Origin: Gammaproteobacteria bacterium
GTDB taxonomy: Bacteria; Pseudomonadota; Gammaproteobacteria; Chromatiales; Chromatiaceae
NCBI GenBank assembly: GCA_018812525.1
Contig: JAHJDE010000200.1
Location: 1-35,420 of the forward strand
DNA length: 35,420 nt
Direction of reading: 5' to 3'
The notes beneath the pieces were generated by a model that was given only the letters and a program-made list of their open reading frames with translations, had not been told where the DNA came from and made no database searches. Both the position numbers and the translations under genes were made by a program. This document shows positions 15,405 through 23,225 of this stretch, piece after piece. Each line of letters opens with the position of its first letter. Positions within the stretch are counted from its first letter, which is position 1.

Positions 15405-15470
15405 GGTTTTCTCCTGATTCGCCGGAGAAAAACCGCTCCCCGCAAGGGAGAGAGGTCTCCCCGGCAGGGT
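15405..15470 (-). promoter_or_regulatory. Three-arm translational leader
   Basis: Arm 2 GGTTTTTCTCC (15434-15424) pairs with arm 3 GGAGAAAACC (15414-15405), the ribosome strand, over 10 bp with one bulged T. An upstream GGAGACC can compete for arm 2. Confidence 0.7.
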
Positions 15471-15520
15471 TGTGATTGATGCCGCAGGATTGCGGCGATA
15501 TTTGGTGCCGCATAAAAAAG

Positions 15521-15696
15521 CGGCGGGGTTTGTGCTGGGCGGATTGCTGGCCAGCTACCAGTGCCACGAGGGCAAAAAACCATGTGTTTTTGAACAGCCG
15601 ACTCGGGAGCGGGTTGTTCAAAAACATCTGGAGATAGGATGGGGCAAAAAATCCGCAACGGATCGCGGAATAACCGGGTTTTAGGCGGTTTTGCGG
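15521..15696 (-). promoter_or_regulatory. Structured leader module D
   Basis: IR1, IR2 (ATCCG-TTG-CGGAT then six T) and the box CATCCTAT. P1 is GTTTTTGAACAACC/GGCTGTTCAAAAAC (15625-15612 with 15599-15586), 13 of 14 Watson-Crick plus one wobble. P2 is GCC-CTCGT-GGC and P3 is CTGG-TAGCTGG-CCAG. The tail is CAGCACAAACC. It is the closest relative of module B. Confidence 0.82.
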
Positions 15697-15706
15697 GATT
15701 AATAAC

Positions 15707-15732
15707 CCCGGCGGCCCTATTAGGACGCCGGG
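15707..15732 (-). terminator. Terminator-like hairpin before module D
   Basis: CCCGGCG/CGCCGGG, perfect 7-bp stem, followed on the minus strand by GTTATTAAT. It lies just after the stop of the 73-aa membrane protein gene. The same stem occurs before module E. Confidence 0.55.
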
Positions 15733-15739
15733 ATCTGAG

Positions 15740-15961
15740 TTAATTATTCGCGCAATCCGGACGAAACCATGAATAGATTCCGGCCAGCGTTGTAACGGTA
15801 AACCCGATCTGCATAACCACAAGTCCCCATGCCTGCGTTTGGATGCCAAAGGCGATCCAGCACAGATTGGAGGCTAGGTAGGCCAGGAAGCCGTACTTCG
15901 ACCAATCTCCCTTCCAGGCGATCAATGCCGAGCCGAGTAGGCCCATAACTGCCCCGCCCAT
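15740..15961 (-). CDS. Small membrane protein, 73 aa
   Basis: Two to three hydrophobic segments (MGLLGSALIAW, YGFLAYLASNLCWIAFGI and LVVMQIGFTVTTLAGIY) suggest an integral inner-membrane protein. A start at 15961, directly after the upstream stop, or at 15946 (MGLLGS) is possible. Function unknown. Confidence 0.75.
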   Translation of the reverse strand: MGGAVMGLLGSALIAWKGDWSKYGFLAYLASNLCWIAFGIQTQAWGLVVMQIGFTVTTLAGIYSWFRPDCANN

Positions 15962-16153
15962 TCAATAAGCATAGCGGCAGGCATCCCTTATCCTGGCATC
16001 GCGCTCTGCATCCGAGAGGCTTTGCCAGTTATAGTTATCGTCGCAGCAGGCTTCGCAGTAGCCTTCGTGCAGGGTATCAGTCCCCTCTCCACACCGCAGA
16101 CAGGTGAACTCGAAATCCTCCTCGACAGTGATGGGCTCAATCTCTTTGTTCAT
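15962..16153 (-). CDS. Small zinc-ribbon protein, 63 aa
   Basis: Two cysteine pairs (CLRC at 18-21, CEAC at 33-36) form a compact zinc ribbon, followed by an acidic then basic helix. Ribosome site AAGGAG. It lies between cobT and the membrane protein gene. Function unknown. Confidence 0.8.
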   Translation of the reverse strand: MNKEIEPITVEEDFEFTCLRCGEGTDTLHEGYCEACCDDNYNWQSLSDAERDARIRDACRYAY

Positions 16154-16198
16154 AGCTCTCTCCTTGCCCGGAGCCGAAGCTCCGGGGTTGAGGTTATT
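16154..16198 (-). promoter_or_regulatory. UUCG hairpin leader
   Basis: CCGGAGC-TTCG-GCTCCGG is a very stable hairpin ending 5 bp before AAGGAG. CTCC of its 3' arm can also pair with GGAG of the ribosome site. Confidence 0.55.
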
Positions 16199-16200
16199 GT

Positions 16201-18285
16201 TTAAGCCGCCGCCAGCATCCTCTCCGCCAGGGCATTGAGAATGGCCGGAGCCAAGTCATTGGCGCTTTTGATCACGCCGGACTTGCGACAGATCTTCCGT
16301 ACTGCCTCGGTGCCGATGCCGACCCCGTAGAGTTCGATGCCGGAGCGCTCGATCAAGCCGGCCACCTGTTGGGCTGCTGGCATGTTATCGGGCGATCCAT
16401 CTGTCACCAGCATGAGGATCTTTCGTTCCTCCCTACGGGCTACCAACCTGTTCCCGGCGATCCAAAGCGCTTCCGCAGTGGGTGTACCGCCGCTTGCTGC
16501 AATGGCGCCGATCCTTCCCCTCGCCCGTGCGAGCGGGGCATCGAAGGTCTTGATGGCGCCGATCTGGCTGCCCGCAAAGGGGATCACCTCGAACGGCACG
16601 CCCATGACGGCGCACACCTCGGCCATGGCGATGACCGCCTGGGTGGCCAGGATGATGTCGTCCTTGAGCACGAGCCCAGAACCCTTTATCGCCCAGCCCA
16701 TTGATCCTGAGCAGTCCAGCACCAGGGATACGGCGGGCTTTGGGGCCTGGGTCACCACCTTGTGGCGATAGACCCGCGTCTCACCCACCAGGGCCTGATG
16801 CAGTCGGCGCCCATCCAGGCGTCCTTCCTCGGCGACGACCGTGCGACTGCGGCGTTTCGTTTGAAACTCCACCACCAGCCTCCGTTGCAATTGCGAGATC
16901 TGTCCAGACACGGCGCCCTTGAGGGCACTGTACCGGGGCAGATTCTCGCCCTGGGGCGGAGGGGTGATGGTCTGGGGGTTGAAAACGAAGTTGCCCTTCG
17001 CCGCCGCCTCCGCTGCCATGGCCTGTGCCGCGCCTTTGCGGTCGATGGCCGGACCCTGGTCGATGTTGGCATCTTCCAGGATCTGCCTGGCGGAACCGCC
17101 TCGACCAGCGCCGCCGCCTTGACTGGAGTCATCGGCTTTCTGATCGGACCCGTCTTGATCGCCATCCGAATCCTGGCCAGTGCCATCTTGGCCACCGCTG
17201 GAGCCCTGGTCGGACTCTTCCTGATCGCCATCAGAGCCCTGACCGGGCTCGTCTTGGTCACCGTCAGAGCCCTGGCCTGAGTCACCTTGGCCGCCATTGG
17301 AGTCCTGGTCGGACTTTTCCTGGTCGCCGTCAGAGCCCTGGTCAGTGCCATCTTGGCCACCGCTGGAGCCCTGGTCGGACTCTTCCTGATCGCCATCAGA
17401 GCCCTGATCGGGCTCGTCTTGGTCACCGTCAGAGCCCTGGCCTGAGTCACCTTGGCCGCCATTGGAGTCCTGGTCGGACTTTTCCTGGTCGCCGTCAGAG
17501 CCCTGACCGGGCTCGTCTTGGTCACCGTCAGAGCCCTGGTCAGTGCCATCTTGGCCACCGCTGGAGCCCTGGCCGGACCCGCCCTTGCCTTCCTGCGGAT
17601 CAGAGGGCTTTTTTTCCTGCGGCTTGGGCTCAGGTGGCTTCTCTTGCTCATCCTGGATGTCCTTGATGAGCTGAACGACCTGCCCGGAGAGCTTCAGGGT
17701 CTCTGCCGTGGAATTGGCGGAGTAAAGTTTCGTGGAAAGCAGGGCTTCCAGCCGCGCCACGCCTTTCTCCTCAATGTGCTTTACCAGCTCCGCGCGGGAG
17801 GTGGCAAGGATCGGATCGACGCCCTGAAGCAGGACGTTTTTCCGCCCCCAGGCGTCGCAGAAGACTTGCAATGCGTCTGCGGGTCCCTTCTCGCCCGTGC
17901 GGCATTGACCCCTGGCAACGGCGATCTCCGCCGATTCTGCCAAGGTTTGCTGGCAGCCCAGGTAGTCATCCCCGAGCTTGCGCTCGATGAAGGTGTCCTC
18001 CAGGGCATTCCAGATACCGAACTGGAGGTCCGATATCGTGGGCCGTTTTTTCCCTACCATATCGAAATCCGAGTGGCGGATGTGTCCGCACTCGTGGTCG
18101 ATGTCCCCGACCACCATTTTCACAGTGGATTCATCGGCATCGACCGGCAGCGGGCTCGACCAGATGGTCGTTCCCTCGGTTCTGGGCGGTCCCTGCCATA
18201 CGATCTTGACTCCCTTCTGCCCGGCGATGGCCGAGCAGATCGCCGGAAGCGTGTTCCGGAGAGTGGTGTTTCGGCTCGCGTTCAT
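16201..18285 (-). CDS. CobT-like VWA domain protein, 694 aa
   Basis: The N-terminal part has a HECGH metal-site motif (64-68). A long low-complexity Gly/Ser/Asp/Gln linker (about 228-385) follows. The C-terminal von Willebrand A domain shows the MIDAS signature DCSGSM near 521. Despite the usual cobaltochelatase CobT label, such genes on ICEs and plasmids pair with a MoxR-type AAA ATPase, here the CobS-like protein at 22200-23225. They are better seen as a MoxR-VWA remodelling pair. The start at 18285 (MNASRN) follows AAAGGAGAGACC; a reading from 18534 would run through the leader. DUF3150 lies immediately upstream in the operon. Confidence 0.9.
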   Translation of the reverse strand: MNASRNTTLRNTLPAICSAIAGQKGVKIVWQGPPRTEGTTIWSSPLPVDADESTVKMVVGDIDHECGHIRHSDFDMVGKKRPTISDLQFGIWNALEDTFIERKLGDDYLGCQQTLAESAEIAVARGQCRTGEKGPADALQVFCDAWGRKNVLLQGVDPILATSRAELVKHIEEKGVARLEALLSTKLYSANSTAETLKLSGQVVQLIKDIQDEQEKPPEPKPQEKKPSDPQEGKGGSGQGSSGGQDGTDQGSDGDQDEPGQGSDGDQEKSDQDSNGGQGDSGQGSDGDQDEPDQGSDGDQEESDQGSSGGQDGTDQGSDGDQEKSDQDSNGGQGDSGQGSDGDQDEPGQGSDGDQEESDQGSSGGQDGTGQDSDGDQDGSDQKADDSSQGGGAGRGGSARQILEDANIDQGPAIDRKGAAQAMAAEAAAKGNFVFNPQTITPPPQGENLPRYSALKGAVSGQISQLQRRLVVEFQTKRRSRTVVAEEGRLDGRRLHQALVGETRVYRHKVVTQAPKPAVSLVLDCSGSMGWAIKGSGLVLKDDIILATQAVIAMAEVCAVMGVPFEVIPFAGSQIGAIKTFDAPLARARGRIGAIAASGGTPTAEALWIAGNRLVARREERKILMLVTDGSPDNMPAAQQVAGLIERSGIELYGVGIGTEAVRKICRKSGVIKSANDLAPAILNALAERMLAAA
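17120..17600 (-). repeat. Tandem repeat coding the acidic linker of the CobT-like protein
   Basis: Units of roughly 30-60 bp recur, encoding variations on GSDGDQDEPGQ, GSSGGQDGTDQ and DSNGGQGDSGQ. Larger blocks are repeated almost exactly (around 17160-17340 and 17340-17570), which suggests recent expansion by slippage or unequal recombination. It may also be an assembly-length uncertainty. Confidence 0.85.
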
Positions 18286-18345
18286 GGTCTCTCCTTTGGC
18301 GTCACCCCCCTTACAGGGAAGTGACGCCCTGTAGGGGTTGATGGG
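18286..18345 (-). promoter_or_regulatory. Hairpin leader of the CobT-like gene
   Basis: GGCGTCAC pairs with GTGACGCC (8 bp), with an inner CCCTGTAAGGG hairpin, ending 3 bp before AAAGGAG. Confidence 0.6.
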
Positions 18346-18352
18346 ACAGGGA

Positions 18353-19327
18353 TTACCAGGCGTAATCCCGGACTTCCTCTGCGTCCGCAACGGGGGGCGG
18401 CATGGATTCCGACTCGGATTCGGGCTCATCGCCTTCTTCCTCAACGGGCTCCTCCACCACTTCCTCCGGCTCGGGCCGGATGGCCGGGAACAGGCTGTCG
18501 CCAGCCTTGATCCGTGCGTCGAGGGCATCGGCATCCGAGAGGATGCTCAGCATCCCCATCAGCGCCATCCTCTCGCCCGTGTGGTAGTCGGCGTCCTTTT
18601 CCCGCTCGGGGATCTCGGACAGGACCGACTCGATCTCGCCGGCCACCTTGCGGTAGCGTTGGTCGAGATAGGCCAGGGCCTGGCACTTCTCGGCGATTTC
18701 GCTGGCGGCCTTGATCATGGTGGCGCAACGAGGGGCGGTAACCGCCTTCTTTGCGCGACCCTGGATCTCGGCCAGAGCCTGACCGTAGAGGCCGGTCAGC
18801 ACCTCCGCTTCCTCATCCGCGTGGATCTCAACGATCCGGGGTTTGAGGAAGCGGAACTGGATGCTTTGCTCCAGGTACTCCAGCGTTGGCTGTGCATCCC
18901 GGATCAACTCCAGCAGCAGCTCGCAGTGCTGGAAATTGGCCTCCTCGCATTCCTTGCGAATACCCTCCAGGTGCTCGACGCGGCGCGCCTCGTACTTGGA
19001 AAGCAGCGACGCCTTCTCGGCGTAGAACTCGACGGAAGTGGCCTCCATGAATTCCACGACAGCCTCGCGGCTGAAGGACGAGTCATCCGTGACCCAGCCG
19101 ATGAGTTCATGGAAGGCGCCGTTGCGGCGCAGGAATTCCTGCGTCCGCTTCCGGAGCTTTTCGAAGGACGAAAGGTCCTCCGAGGAGATCACCGGCTGCC
19201 GGAGCAGCGGGTGAAGGCTGGCGGGCAGATCGGCGGAGATGCCGAGTGCCCCTTGGAGCGCAACCCCGCCGACCATGCGGACGGCGGAGATACTTGATAT
19301 AGAAAAATTGAAAACGCTGAGTTTCAT
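18353..19327 (-). CDS. DUF3150 domain protein, 324 aa
   Basis: A long helical, Glu-rich protein matching DUF3150 in size and in context between the VWA protein and other genes of the CobS/CobT block. Family function is unknown; it may be a partner of the AAA/VWA pair. The last 45 residues form an acidic Pro/Glu/Ser tail that ends in DYAW, a terminal YAW shared with two other proteins here. The start at 19327 follows GGGAGAGATCC. Confidence 0.82.
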   Translation of the reverse strand: MKLSVFNFSISSISAVRMVGGVALQGALGISADLPASLHPLLRQPVISSEDLSSFEKLRKRTQEFLRRNGAFHELIGWVTDDSSFSREAVVEFMEATSVEFYAEKASLLSKYEARRVEHLEGIRKECEEANFQHCELLLELIRDAQPTLEYLEQSIQFRFLKPRIVEIHADEEAEVLTGLYGQALAEIQGRAKKAVTAPRCATMIKAASEIAEKCQALAYLDQRYRKVAGEIESVLSEIPEREKDADYHTGERMALMGMLSILSDADALDARIKAGDSLFPAIRPEPEEVVEEPVEEEGDEPESESESMPPPVADAEEVRDYAW

Positions 19328-19395
19328 GGATCTCTCCCATGCGCCCCCTCCGTCCGGAGGCGCAAATGTCTCCCGAGACGGCGGGTTTGTTTGGA
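19328..19395 (-). promoter_or_regulatory. Double-hairpin leader of DUF3150 gene
   Basis: GTCTCGGGAGAC and GCGCCTCC-GGAC-GGAGGGGGCGC fold in tandem. The GGGAGAGATCC ribosome site is flanked by ATGG/CCAT. Confidence 0.5.
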
Positions 19396-19427
19396 AGCGA
19401 CCCTCTCAAGAAGGATCGCGATAGGTT

Positions 19428-19904
19428 TTAGCCGTTGGTCCGCCAGGAACCGTCAGGCGAGCGGCAGGCCGTGCCGTGGATCACCTCCGACCGTCCGCCA
19501 ACAAAGGCTTTGGTGGTGTAATCGCGGCAGGGACCCGAGCGACCCTCATAGGTGCGCGTGGGTACGACGGTGTAACTGTTGCCGTTGTCCGGATTACTCC
19601 AGGACGTGGGCTGCATAGAGCGGTTTTGCTCCAGGGCAAGCCGGGTCCGGAATTGGTCCCGCTCATCCATGGCACGCCCCAGTTGGCCGCCGGCATAGGC
19701 GCCAGCCATGGTGCCGGCGATGATCATGGCCGTGCGGCCAGATCCTTCGCCAAGCTGGTTGCCGACGATTCCGCCGGCAATACTGCCGGCGATCATGCCC
19801 ATGTCCCGGCGGGACAGGGTTGCTTCCGTACAGCCGGTGGTGGCTGCAAGGATGGCCAACAGGACGATGGCCGGGAAGATCTGAACGAATGTGTTTTCGC
19901 GCAT
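19428..19904 (-). CDS. Glycine-zipper (17 kDa antigen-like) envelope protein, 158 aa
   Basis: An N-terminal hydrophobic signal (residues 7-24) ends in TTGC, a weak lipobox with C25 as possible lipidation site. A glycine-zipper segment (about 36-80: GSIAGGIVGNQLGEGSG and GTMAGAYAGGQLG) follows, then a small Cys-containing C-terminal domain. Similar proteins sit in the outer membrane or periplasm. Its role on a mobile circle is unclear; it might affect the envelope or surface exclusion. First gene after module E. Confidence 0.85.
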   Translation of the reverse strand: MRENTFVQIFPAIVLLAILAATTGCTEATLSRRDMGMIAGSIAGGIVGNQLGEGSGRTAMIIAGTMAGAYAGGQLGRAMDERDQFRTRLALEQNRSMQPTSWSNPDNGNSYTVVPTRTYEGRSGPCRDYTTKAFVGGRSEVIHGTACRSPDGSWRTNG

Positions 19905-19965
19905 GTTAATTCCTCAACATGCCTCCCCCGTCCGGGAGGCAATAAAGTCTCCCGAAGACGGCGGG
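19905..19965 (-). promoter_or_regulatory. CCGTC/GACGG-type leader hairpin
   Basis: CCGTC and GACGG enclose CGGGAG/CTCCCG around a TTTATT loop. Nearly the same leader precedes the DHH gene (27852-27910), and a variant precedes the FGE-fold gene (32042-32105), so this leader is itself a dispersed repeat. Confidence 0.6.
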
Positions 19966-19995
19966 CTTGTTTGATTCCGCAGGTTAAGGCGGATG

Positions 19996-20166
19996 GGTTT
20001 CTGCTGGGTGTTTTACCTGGTCAACTGCCAGGGCCTTGCGGCGGGAAAATCGGGAAACCTCTGAGCAACCGGCCATGGCGGGCTGTTCGGAGATTTCTGG
20101 GGATAGGATAGGGGTTTGAATCCGGTGCGGATCGCGGAATAACCGGGTTTTAGGCGGTTTTGCGGG
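19996..20166 (-). promoter_or_regulatory. Structured leader module E
   Basis: IR1, IR2 (ATCCG-CAC-CGGAT), box CTATCCTATCC. P1 is CTCCGAACAGCC/GGTTGCTCAGAG with wobble pairs. P2 is GCC-GCAA-GGC and P3 is CCTGG-CAGTTGA-CCAGG. The tail is CAGCAGAAACC. It leads the glycine-zipper/DUF3150/cobT unit. Confidence 0.8.
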
Positions 20167-20176
20167 CTGGATGATG

Positions 20177-20203
20177 CCCGGCGACCCAATAAGGGCCGCC
20201 GGG
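20177..20203 (-). terminator. Terminator-like hairpin before module E
   Basis: CCCGGCG/CGCCGGG perfect stem, same as before module D, with CATCATCC after it. It lies 8 bp past the stop of the preceding gene. Confidence 0.5.
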
Positions 20204-20210
20204 ATCTGGG

Positions 20211-20470
20211 TTAGGTTGCGTCGAGCTGGCGGATCACGTCCGCCAGATAATCCGGGGCCAGATCGGCCTGATCAGCCAGCTTGGCGTCGGTGATATAGAA
20301 CTTCTCACCATCGACGATGGTAATAAAGCTCGGATCACCCCCTTCCGTGTTGGCGTCGAGCACAATGACCCGCATCGGCATATTGGCCACGATGTCATGG
20401 ATCCTGAGCGCTGCCAATAACGCAGCGCGGCCAGGATCGTTGCGGCCTGGCGTTCGTTGAAACTATTCAT
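20211..20470 (-). pseudogene. Hypothetical gene with probable -1 frameshift near 20395
   Basis: An ATG at 20470 opens MNSFNERQAATILAALRYWQ, which looks like the start of a family of small plasmid proteins I have seen beginning this way. The frame then degrades. One base back, HDIVANMPMRVIVLDANTEGG... continues to a stop at 20211. That second part alone has only a TTG start and no ribosome site. The two halves together would give about 85 residues. A missing base, or two overlapping genes, would explain this. Function unknown. Confidence 0.6.
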
Positions 20471-20572
20471 TTTTTGCTCCAGTGTATTTGCGACAAGGAG
20501 CGGGTCTCCCCTCGAAGGAGCGACCGCTCCCGTCAGGGATGTTGAAATGGCCGCATTTGCGGCCTGATGGGT

Positions 20573-21043
20573 TTAGATTGGTAGGAACAACTTGGACGGA
20601 TGGTCCGCGAGCTGTTCGAAACCGTATTGTAGGTAAAAGCCGATTGCGGTTGATTTGGCGTCAACCACGATGCCTGAACCGCCTACCTCGGACGAAATGC
20701 GCTGCAATCTCGAAATCGCATTGGCGAGCAAGAGCCCTCCAAGTCCCTTTCGCTGATACTTCTCCGCGACAGCCAGTCGTCCTATCCGATAGGCCGGGAT
20801 CTTGTCCGGCAGCTTCCTCTGCCATTGTTTCGGGACATCTCCCGCCTGGAGTTCGGTTACGCTGATCGCGTAATAACCAAAAACCTCCGCGCCGGTTTCC
20901 GTCTCGACCGCGACGTAGGTCGTTGACACGCCCTTGGCGCTGTGTTGTCTCGCGAAACGCCGGAGCCAGCCGTTCAGTTCGGCGTCGCCGCAATCGAAGC
21001 CCTTTCGATCATGGTGACCAGTCAAAGGAAGAATCAGAGTCAT
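20573..21043 (-). CDS. GNAT acetyltransferase toxin, TacT-like
   Basis: 156-residue GCN5-type N-acetyltransferase. The acetyl-CoA motif reads RIGRLAVAEKYQRKGLGG (86-103), and a tyrosine in the FYLQYGF segment (136-142) fits the catalytic position. TacT-type toxins acetylate aminoacyl-tRNA and stop translation, neutralised by a DUF1778 antitoxin. The upstream gene is exactly that partner and overlaps by 35 bp. The start has AAAAGGAGGG. Confidence 0.88.
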   Translation of the reverse strand: MTLILPLTGHHDRKGFDCGDAELNGWLRRFARQHSAKGVSTTYVAVETETGAEVFGYYAISVTELQAGDVPKQWQRKLPDKIPAYRIGRLAVAEKYQRKGLGGLLLANAISRLQRISSEVGGSGIVVDAKSTAIGFYLQYGFEQLADHPSKLFLPI

Positions 21044-21311
21044 CCGCCCTCCTTTTCTCGTAGTCTGCCATGAGGGATTTCAGCTTCTCATTCCTTGGCG
21101 GTGGATTCTCTATCAGCTCCAGCAGCCGTAAAGACTCCCGTCGCGTCAGACATATCCTCGCCTCGCTCTCAATTACCCGTTCCGCTTTCTCAAGGGCCGC
21201 CTGCACCAGGAACTGGTTCAGGGTGGCGCCCATGAGGTCTGCGGCCATTTGCAGTTTCTCTTGCACATGGGGCGCAAGCCTCGTGGTCAATCGTGCAGTT
21301 TGCGTGGACAT
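21009..21311 (-). CDS. DUF1778 ribbon-helix-helix antitoxin, TacA-like
   Basis: 100 residues. The N-terminal ribbon-helix-helix (TARLTTRLAPHVQEKLQMAA...TLNQFLVQAAL) binds DNA. The acidic C terminus (DDSDSSFDWSP) should wrap the toxin. The start at 21311 follows GGAGGCCGGC; an in-frame ATG further up (about 21365) lacks such a site. It overlaps the TacT-like gene, as usual for this pair. It probably autoregulates the pair and stabilises the element. Confidence 0.85.
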   Translation of the reverse strand: MSTQTARLTTRLAPHVQEKLQMAADLMGATLNQFLVQAALEKAERVIESEARICLTRRESLRLLELIENPPPRNEKLKSLMADYEKRRADDSDSSFDWSP

Positions 21312-21369
21312 GCCGGCCTCCAGGCGTTGCGGGTCAATAGGTCCACTATAGGCATGCGGCGTCATAATG

Positions 21370-22038
21370 TCACCAGGCATACACGCACTCCCCTTCTTCA
21401 ATCGGCGCGTTCACAAAGATCCGCGTCGATCCGACGACGAACCAATGCTGGCCGACGAGCGGGGCGAGTTCGCCCCAAAGGGGATACCACGCGAAGTCTT
21501 CGAGGGCCGAGGTTACGGACAGGCCGGTCGCGTGGTACTCCAGGTTGTCGGAGCAAGACACAGCCAGCCCGTTGTTGTGCGCCAGGATGGACAGGAACAG
21601 CCGCACAGGAAAATCGAACAACTGCTTCCCCGTGGTGATGATCCCTTGCCCTGTGCCGTTGTTTGAGAGCCAGCCGTCTCGCGACGTGCCCAGCTCCATC
21701 ACGGCCTTCCTTTCCCGGCTGGTGAGCGAGTCCAGGAATGACAGTGACGGATAGCCGAAGGCTGCTACCTGTTTGCCGTCCACCAGGAAATAGACCTGGC
21801 GCCAGTCTTCCCCTGCTTGCAGGATGAGCCTGGGCTTGAACAGGTGCTGGCACCCGCTCAAGATCCGATTGACCAGTTCCGCCGCCGTTTCCAGGTCGGA
21901 TTGGGCAATCGCCTTGTTCGCCTTCCATTGCAGGAAATAACCTTGCTCAGCTTCCTGCTCGGGTTCTTGCGTGGATACCGGCGGAACAGGTGGGGCGGTG
22001 GGTGGATGGAGCTGTATGGCAAAGTCAACGGGCAACAT
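21370..22038 (-). CDS. Hypothetical protein ending in YAW, 222 aa
   Basis: Unknown family. A Pro/Glu-rich N-terminal segment (10-35) precedes a probable alpha/beta domain. The C terminus is EGECVYAW, sharing the last three residues with DUF3150 and the exonuclease. The start overlaps the small basic protein upstream by 14 bp. It follows cobS in the same unit. Confidence 0.8.
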   Translation of the reverse strand: MLPVDFAIQLHPPTAPPVPPVSTQEPEQEAEQGYFLQWKANKAIAQSDLETAAELVNRILSGCQHLFKPRLILQAGEDWRQVYFLVDGKQVAAFGYPSLSFLDSLTSRERKAVMELGTSRDGWLSNNGTGQGIITTGKQLFDFPVRLFLSILAHNNGLAVSCSDNLEYHATGLSVTSALEDFAWYPLWGELAPLVGQHWFVVGSTRIFVNAPIEEGECVYAW

Positions 22039-22150
22039 GACGCTTGCTCACGTGTTTTTCGCGCCGGACATACTTCGTCCGGTCGCGATGGGTGGCCGCC
22101 TTGCAGAACTTGCCTGCATGCTTGGCCACCGGGTTTTTTCCGGTTTTCAT
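22025..22150 (-). CDS. Small highly basic protein, 41 aa
   Basis: MKTGKNPVAKHAGKFCKAA... is rich in Lys, Arg and His, suggesting nucleic-acid binding. The start at 22150 follows GAGGAGGAACC and a strong hairpin. Its end overlaps the next gene. Function unknown. Confidence 0.7.
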   Translation of the reverse strand: MKTGKNPVAKHAGKFCKAATHRDRTKYVRREKHVSKRHVAR

Positions 22151-22199
22151 GGTTCCTCCTCGCCGCCCCACGCCCCGAAGGGCATGGGGCGACTGTGGG
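22151..22199 (-). promoter_or_regulatory. Hairpin leader of the 41-aa gene
   Basis: GCCCCATGCCC pairs with GGGGCGTGGGGC around TTC, directly upstream of GAGGAGG. Confidence 0.55.
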
Positions 22200-23225
22200 T
22201 TAGATGATGAGGTTGACGCCGAAGATCTTATGGAAGACCTCGGCAACCGGCACCTGCTCTACGGGTGATAGCCCGTCCAGGTAGGCATCCCGGAAGGCAT
22301 CTCCTGTGTCTGCCAGTTCCTTTGTGGCCCTGGCGAAGTTGACCAGGTTCCGAACGGTGAAGGGCAGACTCACGACACCCTCGTTGACGAGCGCACGGCA
22401 GGCCCGCGCCGTGTCCACCGCAAGCGCGGAGAACGGCTTGTCCCCCGGTACTTTGACGGCATCGAGGTTCTTGATCCCGTTCACCAGGATCGCCCTTTCC
22501 TGATCCTCGCTCAAATACCCGAGCTGGATGTAGGCGAAGCGCGAACGAGTTGCCCCGTTCTGGGCCTGCGATCCGGCATAGATTCCGGTCTCGTCAATGC
22601 CGCCCGCCGTGTTGGCGGTGACCACGACGGCCACGTCCTGGGCGCAGTGGATGACCTCGCCCGTTTCCGGAATGGTCACGCTGCCCGTTTCCAGAAATCG
22701 GTTCATCTGGGCCGCCACGCCGGGCGGGCACATATTGAACTCGTCCAGGATGATGATTGCCGCTTCATCCTGCATGGCCAGCGGAAGCTGACCGTACTGG
22801 AAGCTGGTCTCAAGACCAATGCCTCGCTTGGCCAGGGTCCAGAGGGCCTTGGCGACGGACGCCAGGCCTTTTTCGCCTTCGCCGGTGACTTCGGCAGAGG
22901 TGGAGGCGATCTTCATTGTCCCCAGCAGTTCGCGAAGAGAGGTCTCCTCGCCGAAAGAGATTACGTGGACCGGGCGGTCCAGCCGGGCACCGATCTGAAT
23001 GAACAGCTCGGTCTTCCCGCATCCCGACGGGCCGTGCGCCCAGATCGGGCGCTGTTGGTGTAGGTTCCGCAGAATCCGGCGTAGATTGCCGAACTGGAAC
23101 TGGAAGGGGATCTCCTTCCGGTTCGACCCCCTCCCTGTCTTGCACGCGGCAGAGACGGGGATCTTGGTGGTGTCGGTGTTTGGGGACTGGACCCCAAACG
23201 CCTCAAAAATCGATTTGTTGCTCAT
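22200..23225 (-). CDS. CobS-like MoxR-family AAA+ ATPase, 341 aa
   Basis: Walker A is GPSGCGKT (65-72) and Walker B is IIILDEFN (157-164), with a downstream VTANTAGG sensor-1-type segment. The family acts as an ATP-driven remodeller of VWA partners, here most likely the CobT-like protein at 16201-18285, although the two are not adjacent. On ICEs and IncA/C plasmids the same pair sits near the recombination genes. The start at 23225 (MSNKSIFEAFGV) follows TTTGGAGGGCAC and a clear three-arm leader. Confidence 0.92.
   Translation of the reverse strand: MSNKSIFEAFGVQSPNTDTTKIPVSAACKTGRGSNRKEIPFQFQFGNLRRILRNLHQQRPIWAHGPSGCGKTELFIQIGARLDRPVHVISFGEETSLRELLGTMKIASTSAEVTGEGEKGLASVAKALWTLAKRGIGLETSFQYGQLPLAMQDEAAIIILDEFNMCPPGVAAQMNRFLETGSVTIPETGEVIHCAQDVAVVVTANTAGGIDETGIYAGSQAQNGATRSRFAYIQLGYLSEDQERAILVNGIKNLDAVKVPGDKPFSALAVDTARACRALVNEGVVSLPFTVRNLVNFARATKELADTGDAFRDAYLDGLSPVEQVPVAEVFHKIFGVNLII

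Noticed and set aside
17025-17666. Plus-strand frames rich in His/Arg/Ser repeats
   Set aside because: Mirror translation of the repeated linker of the CobT-like protein.
16201-18285. Cobalamin biosynthesis role for the CobS/CobT-like proteins
   Set aside because: No cobN or other cobalamin genes are present and the context is recombination and plasmid maintenance.
18338-19297. Plus-strand open frame of about 320 codons
   Set aside because: Exact antisense of the DUF3150 gene; composition is that of a mirror frame.
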